Source: Mesaphorura yosii
Taxonomy: Eukaryota; Arthropoda; Collembola; Poduromorpha; Tullbergiidae
Direction of reading: 5' to 3'
Assembly: GCA_009869945.1 (NCBI GenBank)
Contig: WIXG01000060.1
Span: 1-64,000, forward strand
Length of the DNA stretch: 64,000 nt
Shown here: piece after piece, positions 25,801-52,910 of the stretch
Numbering within the stretch: the first letter of the stretch is position 1
How the letters are laid out: each line of letters opens with the position of its first letter
Translations under genes and position numbers: made by a program
Notes under the pieces: model-generated
Seen by the model: the letters and a program-made list of their open reading frames with translations, nothing else
The model's database searches: none
Told to the model about the DNA's origin: nothing

Positions 25801-26200
25801 GAAATCCCGACGTGTATCTGGAGACACATCGAATGACATGTCATCTTGATCCAAGCGTATTAGCTCACCAAGACACTGGCGAAGTAATCCCCCAGAATAC
25901 AGCCCGTGCGGGTTCGATCAACAAGGAAGATACAAAACGCGCTCTGGACCACTTGGAACAAAAGGTACTTCCACAGTGCGCTCATTGTCTTGAACTTTAT
26001 TGCCGCCAGAATTGGCAATAAAAAGTAGAAATAAAATCGCATCTCGTATTTTGAACCCATTTCAGATTACGACCTCATTCAACAGCGCGTTAAATGAGAA
26101 ATTTGACTACATCATCAAACTGATTTATGGGCTCTTTCTCTTCTTGTTCATCGCCACCTTCATCCTTTGGATTTCTATTCCAGCAGCAGGAAGGACATGA
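16813..26200 (+). CDS. MOSPD2: MOSPD2-like ER membrane protein (CRAL-TRIO + MSP + tail anchor), complete, 10 exons
   Basis: Exons: 16813-16930, 18827-18970, 23733-23910, 24005-24168, 24239-24606, 24684-24918, 24996-25123, 25360-25635, 25791-25964, 26066-26200 (TGA). Phases agree at all junctions, giving 1920 nt and 639 residues. Residues about 20-90 are a CRAL-TRIO N-lobe (LWLRRFIAHSEF, CQWRKEFGTN). The CRAL-TRIO domain continues to about 245 (ISIIFDMKDTGWSNMDMDFI, YEMPWLLK). A Ser/Pro/Gln-rich, probably disordered stretch runs to about 402. The MSP domain spans about 403-500 (NGRFHIENIANGKDPVVFKV, TTDPSKFRVRPTLGVL). A hydrophobic segment (about 611-633, LIYGLFLFLFIATFILWISI) lies six residues from the end. 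In the family, MOSPD2 is an ER-anchored tether that binds FFAT motifs at membrane contact sites. This protein is longer than the roughly 520-residue human one, mainly through the linker. The donor of exon 5 and acceptor of exon 6 are the least certain boundaries. Confidence 0.92.
17865..17880 (+). repeat. Short (GGCA)n-type simple repeat in MOSPD2-like intron 1
   Basis: GCAGGCAGGCAGGCAG lies in the 1.9 kb first intron (16931-18826). The rest of this intron shows no exon or element. Confidence 0.7.
18971..23732 (+). other. Large intron 2 of the MOSPD2-like gene (4.8 kb)
   Basis: The intron runs from the donor GTAAGTAA to an acceptor with a long pyrimidine tract (TTTACGCTTTCCAG). It interrupts the gene between the CRAL-TRIO N-lobe and the lipid-binding domain. 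I see no coding exon, transposon coding remnant or RNA gene. A phase-compatible alternative exon near 19590 was considered and not supported. Confidence 0.75.
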
Positions 26201-26354
26201 CTACTTATTGCCCACTCAGCAGATTTAGCCTAAAAATACTATTTATTTAATTTTCAGAACATTGTGATTTTATATTTTACGAACAATCCTATTCTGCTCT
26301 GTTACCTTGTGCTGTGCTGTGATGAAATGCGATTTTGGTTGGCTATTCGAATCC

Positions 26355-26360
26355 AATAAA
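26355..26360 (+). promoter_or_regulatory. AATAAA poly(A) signal of the MOSPD2-like gene
   Basis: AATAAA lies 155 bp after the stop codon in a stretch with no other candidate nearer the stop, and is followed by T-rich sequence. It fits a short 3' UTR ending near 26,380. Confidence 0.6.
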
Positions 26361-29300
26361 CCCGACCCGTTTTATGAAGTTTGAATTTATGTTGTACAAC
26401 AGCTTCGCTTTATAGATTTATAATCTCTTAACCACAAAGGACACAATACGAGCCTCGACCATCGTGGCACAGCAGTTGGTGACTCGACTGCCCTGACTTA
26501 ACTTGCTTTCTCTTCTCAAACGTCGAACCGCAGCGCAGCGTGTCTATACACAAGATGCATTATTAAAAGCATACGTGTCAGAGATGATGCCGGCGATCAC
26601 GACGCGGCGTGGAGTTTTCTCTCTTCCTTCCTGAATCCTGTACGAATTTCCCGTTCCAACGTTCTCACTGACTTGGACTTGGACCGACTGAGAATCGATA
26701 ACTTCAGCAGAACAGAATGAGTGAATAAAAGTAATAATAGACTTTACCAGAAAACTTGAGCACTCCAATGCAATGGAAACTTTCTCTCGCGTACGGTACA
26801 GTAAAAGGGTAACAATAAAGAGAAGACGATGCCAATTTCATTTAACTTCACTTTTCATGTCATATTATCAGCGACAGTGATGTCGGTTCCCATTACGCAC
26901 CAGAGACTTTTTAGCTTGCTCTGTCTCTCTGTGATGTATTGCAAAAGGAAGTCGTGCCAACTAACGAGCTTCAAGCACAAAACAAGCGTAGCACAACAGA
27001 TCTGAAGTTTTTATCGCTTACTTAACGGTAGCGGACATGGTACGACGCACGTGTGAATAAAGACAACTAATTTGACAACTGATCAGATTCATTCGCACAA
27101 AGACGCGGCTTGTTACTTGCTGCTGGCGAAATATGGAAGCTTTGGGGAATTGCGAAACGGTACGGCTCAAATGATGTCTCAGACACGACAAAACCAAGAC
27201 CAAAACGCCCGGAAACAAGCCCGGTTCTGAATCTGGAAACCGACTTATACGGATTATTAATTTTAAACGCCAAACTCTAAACGATACCCGCTGTCTGCTG
27301 TATCGTAAAATTGAAGTTTGCAGAAATTGAAACCCATTTACGCGATGGCTATCTTATCATGACGAGACAATTGTCCTACTTTTGTGAACCGTTGGATTTG
27401 AGATGAAAGCACGAAACACGAGTCACAATTTCCTATTCTCGCTGTTCGCCATTTTTCTTTGTCCTTTCCCTTTTCTTCTGCTAACTTCAAATGTGAAGGC
27501 ATGGCCTTTTGTCCAACTCGTCCAAATTGGAACCATTCCAAAGAGTAAACAGTGACCAAAATATTCAACAATGGAGAAAGCGAGTTCGGGCTTAAATCGT
27601 ACGCATCTGAAATCCAAAATAAGGGTCATTTATCATATCCTTTGTCGTCGGCAGTCGGCGAGAACCTAAAGTGCGCATAATTACCGTACTAAACACATTA
27701 TTCAAATGCATTGTGCGTTGTACTGGCTTCCACCAGAGAAGAGGTCACCAAATTTCAATCTTCTGCAAGCTTAATCTCGTAAATGTCATAAACTCGCTCC
27801 AATCTCCTCATTTATGTTAATTTTGCAATTTTAGCCTTTTAGCTTTAACGATGTTCAACTTTCCTGGAACAAACTCAAAACTTTAAACTTTATCAGCCTA
27901 AACTTTTACTCCAGCTCTACTTTACTTTGACTACGATTACTTGTAACGATAAGTATTTAATCCACTGGCTTGGTATGAGTACGAATTCAGGTAAAAACTT
28001 GGTCCTAAAATTTTATCTCTTTTTCGAGAATGGCGAATCTCCGCTTTGCGTTTTGGCATGGCACAAAGAATAAAATGGGCAGGCAGCAGGCACAATTTGG
28101 CTAATGTTAAAAGTCACCGTGTCAGACAAGCAAACCCATCCCCAATAATAGTAGTAAAAGAAAGTTAAAGTTTCAAATTCATTCGTACACGCTGAAGATG
28201 AAGATGTGTAGTAACATTGTTACCTAAAATCGAACGAGAAAGAAACCGTCAAAGCGCAAAGACAAAAGCGCAAGAAGCAGTCACGGATGGTACTGGAACT
28301 GAATTCGCCGAAAAATAACCTGAAAAGTTGGCCACACAACCGAGCTTGTTTATAACCCAAAGCAGTCTTTGTAAAAGGAAAGGTTTAATATTAACCATTT
28401 ATTCTACGAAAAGTTCATGAGAAAGGTCGTACGGAAGCCCGAATGGAAAGATCCTTATGTAAGACAAGTTGGTAAACTATCGACAGTGGAGTCGGGAAGT
28501 CTGGTAGTTCAAAGTTAAAAGAATTAACTGGGAGCGTCTGGCGGACAAATCAGGTGCAAACTGCAAACTTTTGAATCCTGGAATTATTAAACAATACGCG
28601 CATAACTGAATACTATAACCAGGAAGCTGAAACTGGCAGAGACAGTCGAGAGTCTTGGCAGTCGTGTACAAATCAGAGAAGTCTAATAAAATTATGAATT
28701 CCAGAATTCATGGTATTTAAACCTTGCCAGGCACTTCATGCTTTCGCAAAAATAGCTCGTGGCGCGTCCATTTCGGAAGTGTGGAGGTGAAAGCGTTCAA
28801 AACCTCACTCGAAATAAGTTCCAAAATCAATATTCTTAATATAGAGCACTCGAAAGAGGTGTCTCACCTTTCCCTTTTCTAAAGCTGGAAGTGAGAAAAT
28901 CTGGTTACGAATTACAAACGCTCGCTTTCTTCCCCGTCTGCCGACACCGCGCCAACCATAACTGGATTTTATTTTGTTGGCATACTTTACAAGTGTTTTC
29001 TTGCTCGCATTTTCACCACGCGTTCGTGTAATCTATTGTTCAGTGGTGAGTGCCAAAGCCTAATCCTTCGGCTTGGCTCTTTTTCACGGAAATGGAAAAT
29101 TAGCGCTTTTCATTACGCCGAATATCGATATCATCAAAGTAAAGTGAAATCGATGTAAATTTAAATTGAGTAGTGCATTTGACAACAACGGTGTGACGCC
29201 GACATCTAAGACGCTTTCCCATTCCTTTGATTCGGTGTACGGCTGTATCTTCTCGCGTTTTATCAGTCCACAATTCCGGCAATTGTCCTTTGTTTCCGGT

Positions 29301-32300
29301 TGAGACGGTAATTTTATGATACTGTTTACGTGTATGTTTACGTTTTCAAGAGATCCTGAACATAAAGGTTGATTTATTGCTCGGTCCGCAATGCGCAACG
29401 CACAAACTGCACGAATATGGAAGCAACATGAAAATATAACCTGTGCGATCGGGTAACGGCAGTAGCATGGGCGCATACGCCATCGTGTATACCGACAACC
29501 ACGGACCAGGACGACATAACCCTTTTGTCATCCTGTTGGCCAACACCAACGCCAACGAAGCCGCTCTGTGCCGCATCCTGGAGCTTGTCTGCTGATGAAT
29601 TATTGCGACCAACTCTTGCCACTTGATACTTGATGGAGAGATGAAACAGACGACGGGAGATACGTAAGAGATGAGAATGAAGACATTTCATCTGTCCAGG
29701 CTGATGCCAGTCTCTGCTGCTACTGCTCATGGCGAATTCGTAATTCGGATATTCTGCACGGTCGAGAACAAAAGGATAAATGTTATTGTAATACTTCCTT
29801 TATCTCATGTTGTCACTCGTTGTGTCGGCTCTTCCTCTTCTTGCATAATCATAAATCTTTTTCAGTTTCAACAAAAGAAACTTTTGTATGAGATCTCTTT
29901 TTAAATTTTATCTTTTTTCTTGTATTTGTATTTGCATCTCCCAGACTGATAGCATTTCTTTCGCGAGGGCCCAGCGGGCGCACGAGTAGCTCCAGCTACT
30001 TAACCACGTCAGGGACTTGAGTTTGAGCCTTCTTATGTTTGTACGATTCTAGTCTACATTTCTGTTACTCGCAAGTCGGTTGCAAATCGCAAGTGTTGTG
30101 CATATTTACTATTTGTCAATCTTAGGCTCAGAAAGTTCTTTGTAGTGTGTCGTGTGTGAGCTTACGTTGTTTGTGCAGCGTGTAATGCTGCATCAGAAAG
30201 GAAGAGATGCGACATTAGAAATGTAGAAAGCCAACTTATAGACTGCAGTCGGCATTCTCTGCTTGCTGGCTCCAAGAATCTGAGTCCTAGTGAATTACAA
30301 GAGAACAGTAAGCTTGAAAATGTAGAGCAGAATCGTTGCATAAAAGCATGAATTGTGAACTGCGAATTGCTCTGGATTAGTTTTAGTATTTACTTGGCGC
30401 GGCGGCAGAGGAGCGAAGCTCCCGTCACCAGTTTCAGGTTTATTGTGTAGGGATTTGTAATGTGTAATGCAATAAAACCTGGAAACAAGAGAAGATGAGA
30501 TGAGTGAATCGCCAAAAATGTGACAATGTGATGACAGCCTTTTGTCACATTCTTATATATGCAATTTATGGCACAGCACTCATTTTATTATAAAAGGATG
30601 AGGAGAATGGATGCTAGTGTACCAAAGACATACGGATTCTGTGTTCTTTCTCAGCTTTCGACTACGCTCGAGTATCGCGCTCCAGTTGCTTGACAAGTCA
30701 GGAGAACGCAAAAAGAACGCAGTAGAATTAATACGGACCTAGTTGCGGCAGTGGTAGAAGCGAAAGACGGGACACTAATGGCTTAATGGGATTTCGCAGA
30801 GGCGAGATGCAGTGCAGTGCCGCGCGTAATGATTCCAATTTTTAATATCTTTGTTAGTTGTAGTTATAAACTCCGGACGACGACCAGCCAGCGAAGGAGC
30901 GCACGGAGAAAGTTAACAAGAAGAAGCAAAGAAAAACTCGAGGCGGCAGTAAAGCAACAGCCAACAACAGGACAAAAATAAAAAAAATAGAAACTTGAGA
31001 GCTCATTTTTATCGTCGACACAAAGAAACCGTCGGAGTTGGGAGTGCGTGGAGAGTCAAGTGAGTTGGTGAAAGTGGAGCAAACTTTTACTTTTTTCATA
31101 CTTCCTCGGGATGAAAAGGGCATTTGAGAGGGGGCCTCAGCGAATAAACGATGAATGTCGCCGTCGCTGTTGCTGTCCCGCGAGTGTAATGCTGTGCGAG
31201 CAAATGGATACAAAACAATAACAACATGAACTCTGAACGAGTAACAATATTTTACCAAATAAACAGTGAGCGAGAATCATGAGTGCCAGAATACAAAACT
31301 TATGAATATGATTAGAGCTTTAAGCGGGTGAGGCGAGCCGCCAAGAGTCTATTGTCCCTAAAATATTACGTAATTATTAATCCTTAAGGCAAAAGAGCAG
31401 ACAGCAGGCTGCATTAAGGAGCTTATGTTTTCGTGTAAGTCTTTTGGCTTGGCTTGGCTGGAATCTGAATGAAAAGAAAAGCCATTAATGAGTATACTCG
31501 TACATGCGAAATATTACTATGCGCTGTACTGTGCTGCACATGTTACATGAAAATTCATAAACACTTCATTGATTTATGAGGACGTGTGAATGTTAGAAAG
31601 TTTCGGTGAAAGTTTAAAGCATAATTAAGTCCTGTGCTTCTTGCGATGTTTCCTCCACGCTACACATTTCTTGCGTTTATCCCAGAAAGAATGAATTTAT
31701 GCTTAAGGATATTAATTTATGGATCGCATGAAAGCTAGTTAGCAGCTCACCTTTATAAGCTCCGCTATAAGCTATAATCTAAACCTAAACTTGGAGCAGT
31801 TCTCCAATCATCAATTCGCACCTCAAGTGGGGGGTTTCGTATAGCAAATTTTAGCATTCAAGCATACATGGGATCGCCCATTCTAATTTCTTTCGTTTAA
31901 AAACCCTCGACTAACAGGAATCTCATTTTATCCCCTTGGATTTTACACATGTTCCTTCAGGCAAGCTTGCTACAAGAGAAATTAATTTATTAGTCAATTG
32001 CTGTTTTACGTGGCCATGGAATAAAATTCAGAAACGGCCTTTTACTCAGGATACCGCAACGCCGTGGGGAATCTTGAATTAGGCCGGCCTTTTTGGTGAA
32101 GTTTTGTGCTTGGAGCCAAAATTAATGACTTGTTTTTAAGCGTCCTTAAAAAAGCTGTAACATTTTGATGACATACTTGCAATTAGGAGATTGACAATCA
32201 TGCTTTAAGATCAATGCCGTGTCTCTGGAAGTCCGAGTGAATGTTCTGACCGTCCATCCAAGTTCGTGATTATGAATATTGCAGTGATGTTAAACATAAA

Positions 32301-35300
32301 ACCATGTGCAATGAAAATAGAGCGAAAAAATACAAATCCATATATGGACTTGAAAAACAACCGTAATTTGTTGCGTCACGCACTGAGTCATGCGAAAAAC
32401 TTCCGATCACGCCATAAAAAAGTGCAAACGTACATATTTTCTGGTCTTTTTGCATTCATGCGGAACAGAGGAACACAGGTCGCAAAGATAATAGAAAATG
32501 CTAATAAATTACGTCAACTGGCAAACGATATGAATGTAAAAATACACAAATTACACACATATTGCAATTATGCCAAAATCTCTGTGTTCCGTGCATACTA
32601 GGCAGTGAGGACTGTTGATGGGTCATATCATCATGAGTCGAGTCTGTATCCATTATAATGCCATTTATTGTGAATTGCTGACAAATGTGGCATATACATT
32701 CTTTTATGCGATTTCCTTTTACGTACATCGCACAAGAATACACTTTTGCACTTTCGTTTTGATGAAATTTAACTGCAAGTTGTGAATGCATTCACGGTTT
32801 TGTGATCAGCGGAATTTTTATGATGACTTTATGAGAAAATGTGCGTTCGCAGTTTCCCATGAGCTCACTGCACCAAAATAATATGAAAAAGACACGCGGA
32901 TCCACACATGAGTGTGATATTTTCAAAGTTCTTTCTTTATTCATCATAATTATCATATTATGTCAATCTTAAACGTACGTAGTTAAACATAATTCATAAT
33001 GTAAAGGTATAGTAGTAATATGTATCATAGGTAAAATTTTTTCATATATTTTCTTGTGATTTTGTTAAAACAATGGAATTTCGGTTGGATTGGTAGATTT
33101 AACTGATTACTTACTCGTACTTAACAACAATCCCTTGTAACATTAATGAGATGAATCATGTGGAATCTATCGTAGCCTTAATTACGTACGATTAGATTAC
33201 GCCGACTGAAACTAAAATTAGAACAGCTCGACGAGACTGCAACAACACGATTGAATAAACATTAAAATTACATGATTATTGATTTAGCATTTACCTTTAG
33301 CAAGTACACGTGCATACACTTACATCTTAATTGCAGGAGTAGCAATAGTAATGAGATTTGCGTAGCAAAATATGCCTCACACTAATTAACATTAGATATA
33401 AACAGTACAGGTGTGATGCAATCGTCTCGTACCGTTCTCGTACGTTCTCAGCATAGTTTCAGTGTAGTGTAACTTTTAGCAGATAGCAATTTGGAGCGTC
33501 AGCGTGGAGCAGTTATGCAAGAGCACCATAAATATTCATATTCAATATTCGTATTCATACGCTACGGTAATAAGCTAAAATGCGGTTGCATTTGCAGGTG
33601 AATCTTATTACAGATGATTGTACGAAGTTATAGACGCTAGGAGCCAATGCCAGCGGCGATGCAGTGCGTTTCTTGCGTTGTGGCGTGGTACTTGACTGAC
33701 TGACTATACGACTGGCCTGACCTTTTAGTGATCGATTTGTAATTAGAAAACCCCTCGTGATTACGTTGCGTTGCGATTTTAAATGACACGGCGGTCTGAG
33801 AGTCTGGAAATTGCTTCTGAGTCTCAAGAATATTGATTTCATTTATGTTCACACAAGGAACGGGCCATCAGCTACTTTTCTTCGATCAATACTTAACGAA
33901 CAAGCAAATAGCGAACGAGAAGTGTTGGAAGCGGAGATCCCTTGTCATCATACTCTACAAGTATTACGCTTTGTGGAACAAAAGAGAAAGTCTTCAGCAG
34001 GATGGATTTGGAAATGAATAAAAGGAAAAAGAAAGCAGACCGGAGCAGGGCAGGAGTACAAAGAGAATACTTGATTGAAATTTTGCGTCGTTCATTTCTT
34101 GGCTCGACTCGAGTATTACTTGGAAAGAAGTATTATTTTTCAAAAAGATGTAAGTAGAGGATTTCAGGCCAGGGAAGAAAGATGGAAATCAAGTCAAGCC
34201 GGTTCGGCACTAGGAATTTGTATTATTAAATTAAAGCAGAGCAGAAGGCAGACGCAGCAGACAATGAAAAGTAGATTAAATGGAAGAAAGGAAATCTGAT
34301 TTGAATTTTGATTTCGATAATTTGACTTGCTCACGCACCTAACACGCTTAACCTTCTTTCTCCTTCCTGTCCTCCTGCAATTTACGTTACGTAGAGTCAA
34401 AATTTCCTGAGTGAGTGGCTTTTACTTTGCTGAACTAAACTTAGACTACGAGAGATCAGAGTATATCAGTGAGTGATTGCAGGCTTGACTTTGGTATTCA
34501 GAGATAAATGTGTCTGTAAATGAATGTTTAACGTTATGAAAAGTTTTGAATTATTCGGTGGGTCGAAATTACTGTTAAAACTGTATTTGACTATTGCGGG
34601 TTATGGACGTGTACGGAAATTTGTGAGGGTGAGCATTTGGCGTGCGTATTTGGTATTCGGGCAATAAACAAACAGAACTAATATTAAATGCAAGCAAAGC
34701 AAGGCTTGAAGCAAGTTGTTTTACGTAATTTGGATTTGGAGGTTCAATCAATTATAGCGCAAAAATACGCTACAGGTATACTTTGTAGTTAGTTAACTAA
34801 CGCATCGCCGTCACCGTCACGAGTTGACGACGCCGCTTCTCAACGATTTCTAGTATTGTGATGTACAGCATTTTATGTTGATTTATGAAAGGTACGTACG
34901 GAGTTAGTTACCTTAGCTTAATTTGTAATTATCTACGTGCTGTATGTACAAGTGTCTAATTACGCTATAATTACATTCACCCTTGACCCACACCGCGAAC
35001 AGCCGCATACTGCTCACCGCTAGATTGATTACAATCATCATTGATACGTGATACTCGTTTGCCGTTTCCTTTTGCGTACGAAAATCTTAACATCAAGATC
35101 GAGATCGGTGCTCAGGTCTTTCTCATTCGTCGTCGTGTAGCGTAATGTAAAATAAATTATTGTTTGCTCACATCTTAATCGACTGCGACTCGATATCGAG
35201 AACTCAAAAGTCAAAACCAACTAAAATACACGACATTACTTAACGCGTGATAAGATTGAGATGAGATTATGTGCTTGAATTTCAGCGTTTAGCCATACAA

Positions 35301-38300
35301 GAGCTAGGAACTTTTGCTTTGCTTTGATTTGAAGATTGTATTAGTGTGGGAATTGCATTGTTGGAGAATTTCTCTTTGGAATGGTTTGCCCTTACTTCTA
35401 AACGCTTACATACGTGGTAATCTTATTCGCATATTGCATCTCGCATTCACGTATTGTACAGCATCGTGCTGTTGCTATTTACTTACGAATTGCAATTGAT
35501 TATCAATCATTCGTATCGCGGATTTATGTACAGTGAACAGCATGAAATGGACGTGGGCGGTGTGCGTGCGTTGCGCTCGATTTCGAGGACGTTTCAATGA
35601 AATGATTATCAAAGCAACGGTGAAAATTGCAAATGTGGGTTGGAGTTGCACACTTGTAATTACAAGTTAGTGGCTCCAATGCGCGAGGGCTCTGTGGAAT
35701 CGCAATCGTGATGAGATTCTTCTTGCAAAGTTTCATTCATTTTAAACCGAAGCCTGAAATGTGGAATCTAAAGCGTAAAAATAATCCATCATGCAAATGG
35801 GAAAGGCGCTGGCATCCATTTATCAAAATCTGTGAGACAGACCACGGCGGTGAAGAAGAATCCAAGCCAAGGTGCAAGGATGGGACATGAATTCTAATTG
35901 CATTGCATTGTGAGTAAGATAGCGACCGTGATAGCAATACGCTCCTGATAGTTCACACGAGTCGAAAAGCCAAAATGACACGGCAAGGCACTGGTGGTGC
36001 GTTAGCGGCATGGAAGAAAAAACTTTCTGATAAGTATCACTCAAGAAAACCCTCAAAACCCGTCCCGTCCCTGTCTGCGTCGCACGCGCGTCTGCAAAAG
36101 CACACACAGATTTTTAAAAGTTTTAAAAACTTTAAAAGCAAAATCGTCAAGATTCGTATCCATTACACATGAGACATTTATAACCATTAGATTACAAGTG
36201 CCAGTGCTTGTGCTTGACCAGATTATTTACCACTTTCTGCTTTGCCTTTCCGATTCGACTGCAATCTTGAGTTAAAATGTCCGAACGAGCACTTGATTTA
36301 ATTCATGCGCATTCGCTCTCTTGAAGCCAAGGAGTCATGTCCAAGGAAATTAACAAGACGGACGTGTGTTTGGTCAAATGAATTAAGAAAAATGATTCGT
36401 CAACTTCAGACTCAACAGGGGCCACTTGATGCTAATGCTAATGATAATTCCTGACTCCACTCGCGTTTTATACGTTTTTAATAAATGTCATGTAGCGACA
36501 CTGCGCTGCTTGCTCACTCTCGCTGGTTGCCCAGCTCGGGGCATCACGCACAGATGAATGAGTAATAATCACAAGATTTATTGATAGCAGCACGCTTTGC
36601 TTCGTGCTCGCATCACCGTCACAGTCACGGCGTCACCTTATAAGTAAATACAGAGACAACGACGCAAACGCAGGTGCAAATGTTTTGAAGTGAAGTTGGT
36701 TGGTCATATTTTAAAGTTCGATAAGAATCTCAGTTTGATGCTCGGTGCAGCGATTTTGCATTCGCACAATTATTTGTTCATAGATGTAAATTCTGCGGGA
36801 GACTTTTCGTAAAAATGATTTACACACTTTGCAAAATGTAATGTCAAGTTGAGTCCAGCTGTGCCATGCAGCATCCTCTGTCTGTTGCTAAGATTTGAAT
36901 CAGCACGGCAAGGCACAGCAAGCATCACAAATTACGCGTGCAGTGCGGTGCAATGAGGTAATTGTGGTTTATAAGTTGGATGACGGACGGACGGCGATAC
37001 AGGCTAGGCCGGCAGTGGATGAGTCATTCAATAAAATTTTATTAATTGTGGCACGTTTTGTTAATTTTGCCTGAACCGAACGAACTTGAATTAATAGAAA
37101 ATGAAGATGAAGGCTCGTGAAGATTGAATTGAACGGATAATTAATTTTGATAGCTCTCCACTTCAACTTCCGCCAATCATCATTACTCGCGTCCTGCCCA
37201 GTGTGCAATGAAGCGTTGAGCTTTTTAATGACCGCGTTGAAAAATTGGATCAAGCAGATAGCAGATTCACTCGAGCACTGTTTATTTACACAAAAGTGCC
37301 CAGAAGAATCCCTGGCTTGGCCTAATACGGTAAATAAATACAGACTTGCCTACGCTGTGCCTTGAATGACTCATTCAATTTACTGAATTCTGGTGATGCA
37401 AGCGAGCGTGAGTTTGAGTGTAACACATCTTTAATGAATGGGTTTTTGTTCGGATTCTTTACTCTGGGTTGTGTTTCTTTACATTACTTAAGATCTCGAC
37501 GTTGCTTCTACTCCAGGCCAAACCAAGTCACTATTTTTTTTCTCAAATGGAAACTTGAAAAGATTTCATTCATGCACATTCGCCTCGTCTTGCCACCCTC
37601 CTTCTCGCGCCTGTCCGTATTATCGTCAATTCAGATTACGCTAAACTCAATTAAGTCAATAGAAAGTAAATGCATGCTAAACACCGGCTGATATTTCAAT
37701 GCAAAGGTTCAGTCGACGTTTCTCATGATCGCAATCGAATTTTGTCATCGTTTTGGAAATTGGTGACGCGACATGTCCGAAGGCGATGGCAGTGGCAAGA
37801 TCTCCAGGCCGCCAAGTCAAAGTTGTTAATTAACCAGCGGTAGAAACACGCAGTGCTTGCGTCTGTGCCGTGCTTCACTAACACCTCTAAATTTCTTTCC
37901 TACGTGCGCGGCATTCCAACTTCCTGAAGTTGGTCGTGAGCATTGTTCCATGTTATTCGAAAGCACAATTGCAAGATGCCAGTCGACGACAGTTCAGGCA
38001 GGCCACGAATGAGTTTAGATAAGAAATGCCTACGCTGGAAAAAGTGCGTACGCTGTCTTGCAAATGCATTTGCCTGGCTTCGTGTTCATCTCACCGCACA
38101 GTATGAACGAATGGAAAAAATTCATGAATTATTAATGAGCGTTAAATTATTTTCTGCTCATTTCGCTTAACCTGTGCTTGAGTTGTGCTTATGCATAGTC
38201 ACCCGAACTCCGGCCCTGGCTGGCACAGCTTCCAAAGCAACGAGAGCCCTTCAATGTGATGAGAATATTGAAAAACTAGCGTAAGCTATCATCAACTTGT

Positions 38301-38358
38301 CCGCACCGCACGCAAGACGGAATACGCAAAATGTTATGGAGCCGGTAATTAAAAGGCT

Positions 38359-38391
38359 TGAGTCAAGTCGAGTCATCAGTCGAGTCGACTG
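38359..38391. repeat. GAGTC/GACTC-rich short repeat
   Basis: The motif GAGTC recurs at short intervals (TTGAGTCAAGTCGAGTC, then CAGTCGAGTCGACTG), partly palindromic. The same pentamer recurs elsewhere in non-coding parts of the window, for example near 39,320. Confidence 0.5.
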
Positions 38392-39767
38392 CAAAGAGTT
38401 ATTGAAAAGAAGTCAAATAAAGTATACTTTCGCGATGATATAATGACATGATATGTCACGCCGCTATGCAGTCTGACACCGGCGACGACACGACGTACTT
38501 TTCGGATGGCAGAAACGGTGAACGACGCAAGCAGAGAATTTTAATGTCGTCTTAGAGCCGGTGAGTCGAGTGCTGACTCGCGGAGAATCGAATGCTGAAG
38601 CCGAATCGATGCTGTCAGCAAATATTGGCACGCTACGCAGCAGCAGCGTCAATAATAATAATTTAATGAGTCATTATTGCAACGCGGTCTCGACTGGAAA
38701 CTAATAAAAATGCCAATGTGCCGTGTGCTTTATTTACGCTGAGATCAGCAAAAAGCAAAGGTTACGTAAACGACGTAATGTAAGCATACCCCCCAGCCCA
38801 GGTCCAACCTGAACGCGAGCCCGAGCCTGAGTTGAGTCGGAGGTTTAAAATTAAAATGAACAAGTCAAGTGTGAAAGGTTCGTGTTTTTTGTGCCGGGTG
38901 ATGTAAACAATTAAATCATGCCTTGTCGTGCCTCGCCGTGTTGTGTCGAGTGAACTCTGGATAAATGATTCATGCTAAATGCCAAGACGAATGGCAAGAA
39001 CGAAAAGATGTCATGAATGAGTGATAAGAAACATGTTTGAGAACTACGAGTTTCGTTTCTTTTGGAGTCAATGCAGTCGCACTTGCACTGTACTTTTTCT
39101 GGCCGAGTTAAATATGAGCCTATTGTCTTGTCACAGCTCTGACGTTTAATGATGGGCATGCTATGAATAAATGATAGTTTAATTGACAACCCCGTCCAAT
39201 TATGGTGCGGCTGGTATGTTGCGGTTCGTACTTTGCTCTCATACTTCACACCATTTTCCACAGAACCCTTGCATATTTAATTGAAGGGATGTATTTTTGG
39301 GTTGCAAATTTGTTTGTGACTCGAGAGTCTCGAGAGTCGAGAAACCAAAACTGACCTCATTCATACAAGCGCCCCGCCGCAACACGTCAGGCGTTCAAGC
39401 CTTCATTCAATTTATGCTACGTTGAAACCGAACCGAATGATTGATAATTTGAAAGTCGCAATTCTTAATTACACATCGCATAAATAAATATGTAAAATAT
39501 ATCTTTGAACCGTATTCAATATAAATTGATGAGAAATGTACGTACAAATTAAAAATCGGAGTAGCGTAGCGAAAAAATCTAGAGTTTAGCGTATAAAAGT
39601 ATTTGAACTGACGTAATATATGTACGAGATGATTGGCTACTCCAAATGCTATTTAATCTCTTGGTTTACTCAGCGTACTTAGCTTTCTTTGGGATTCCAC
39701 TACAGGTATCTGCATTGTACACTTGGGTTTGACTTTCTACGTCCAGCAGCAGTAGGCTTGACTCGTT

Positions 39768-52910
<13,143 letters not shown>

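Larger units (their letters stand above)
26201..39767. other. Convergent intergenic region, 13.5 kb, no gene seen
   Basis: The region lies between the 3' ends of the MOSPD2-like gene (plus) and the KLF gene (minus). The longest open frame without an overlapping antisense competitor is 32266-32601 (111 codons, Lys/Asn-rich), which has no recognisable motif and is probably chance. There are short GAGTC-type runs (for example 38359-38390 and 39318-39341), but no recognisable transposon, tRNA or CRISPR-like array. The 3' UTR of the KLF gene starts at 39767 and runs downward; a TTTATT (AATAAA on the minus strand) at 38729-38734 is one possible end. Confidence 0.55.

Noticed and set aside
29936-30030. 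Possible tRNA-like stretch
   Set aside because: It has no complete A-box/B-box pair and no cloverleaf fold.
32266-32601. 111-codon plus-strand open frame
   Set aside because: It is Lys/Asn-rich with no motif, splice partner or clear start context. It is plausible by chance in AT-rich DNA, so it is only noted in the intergenic entry.
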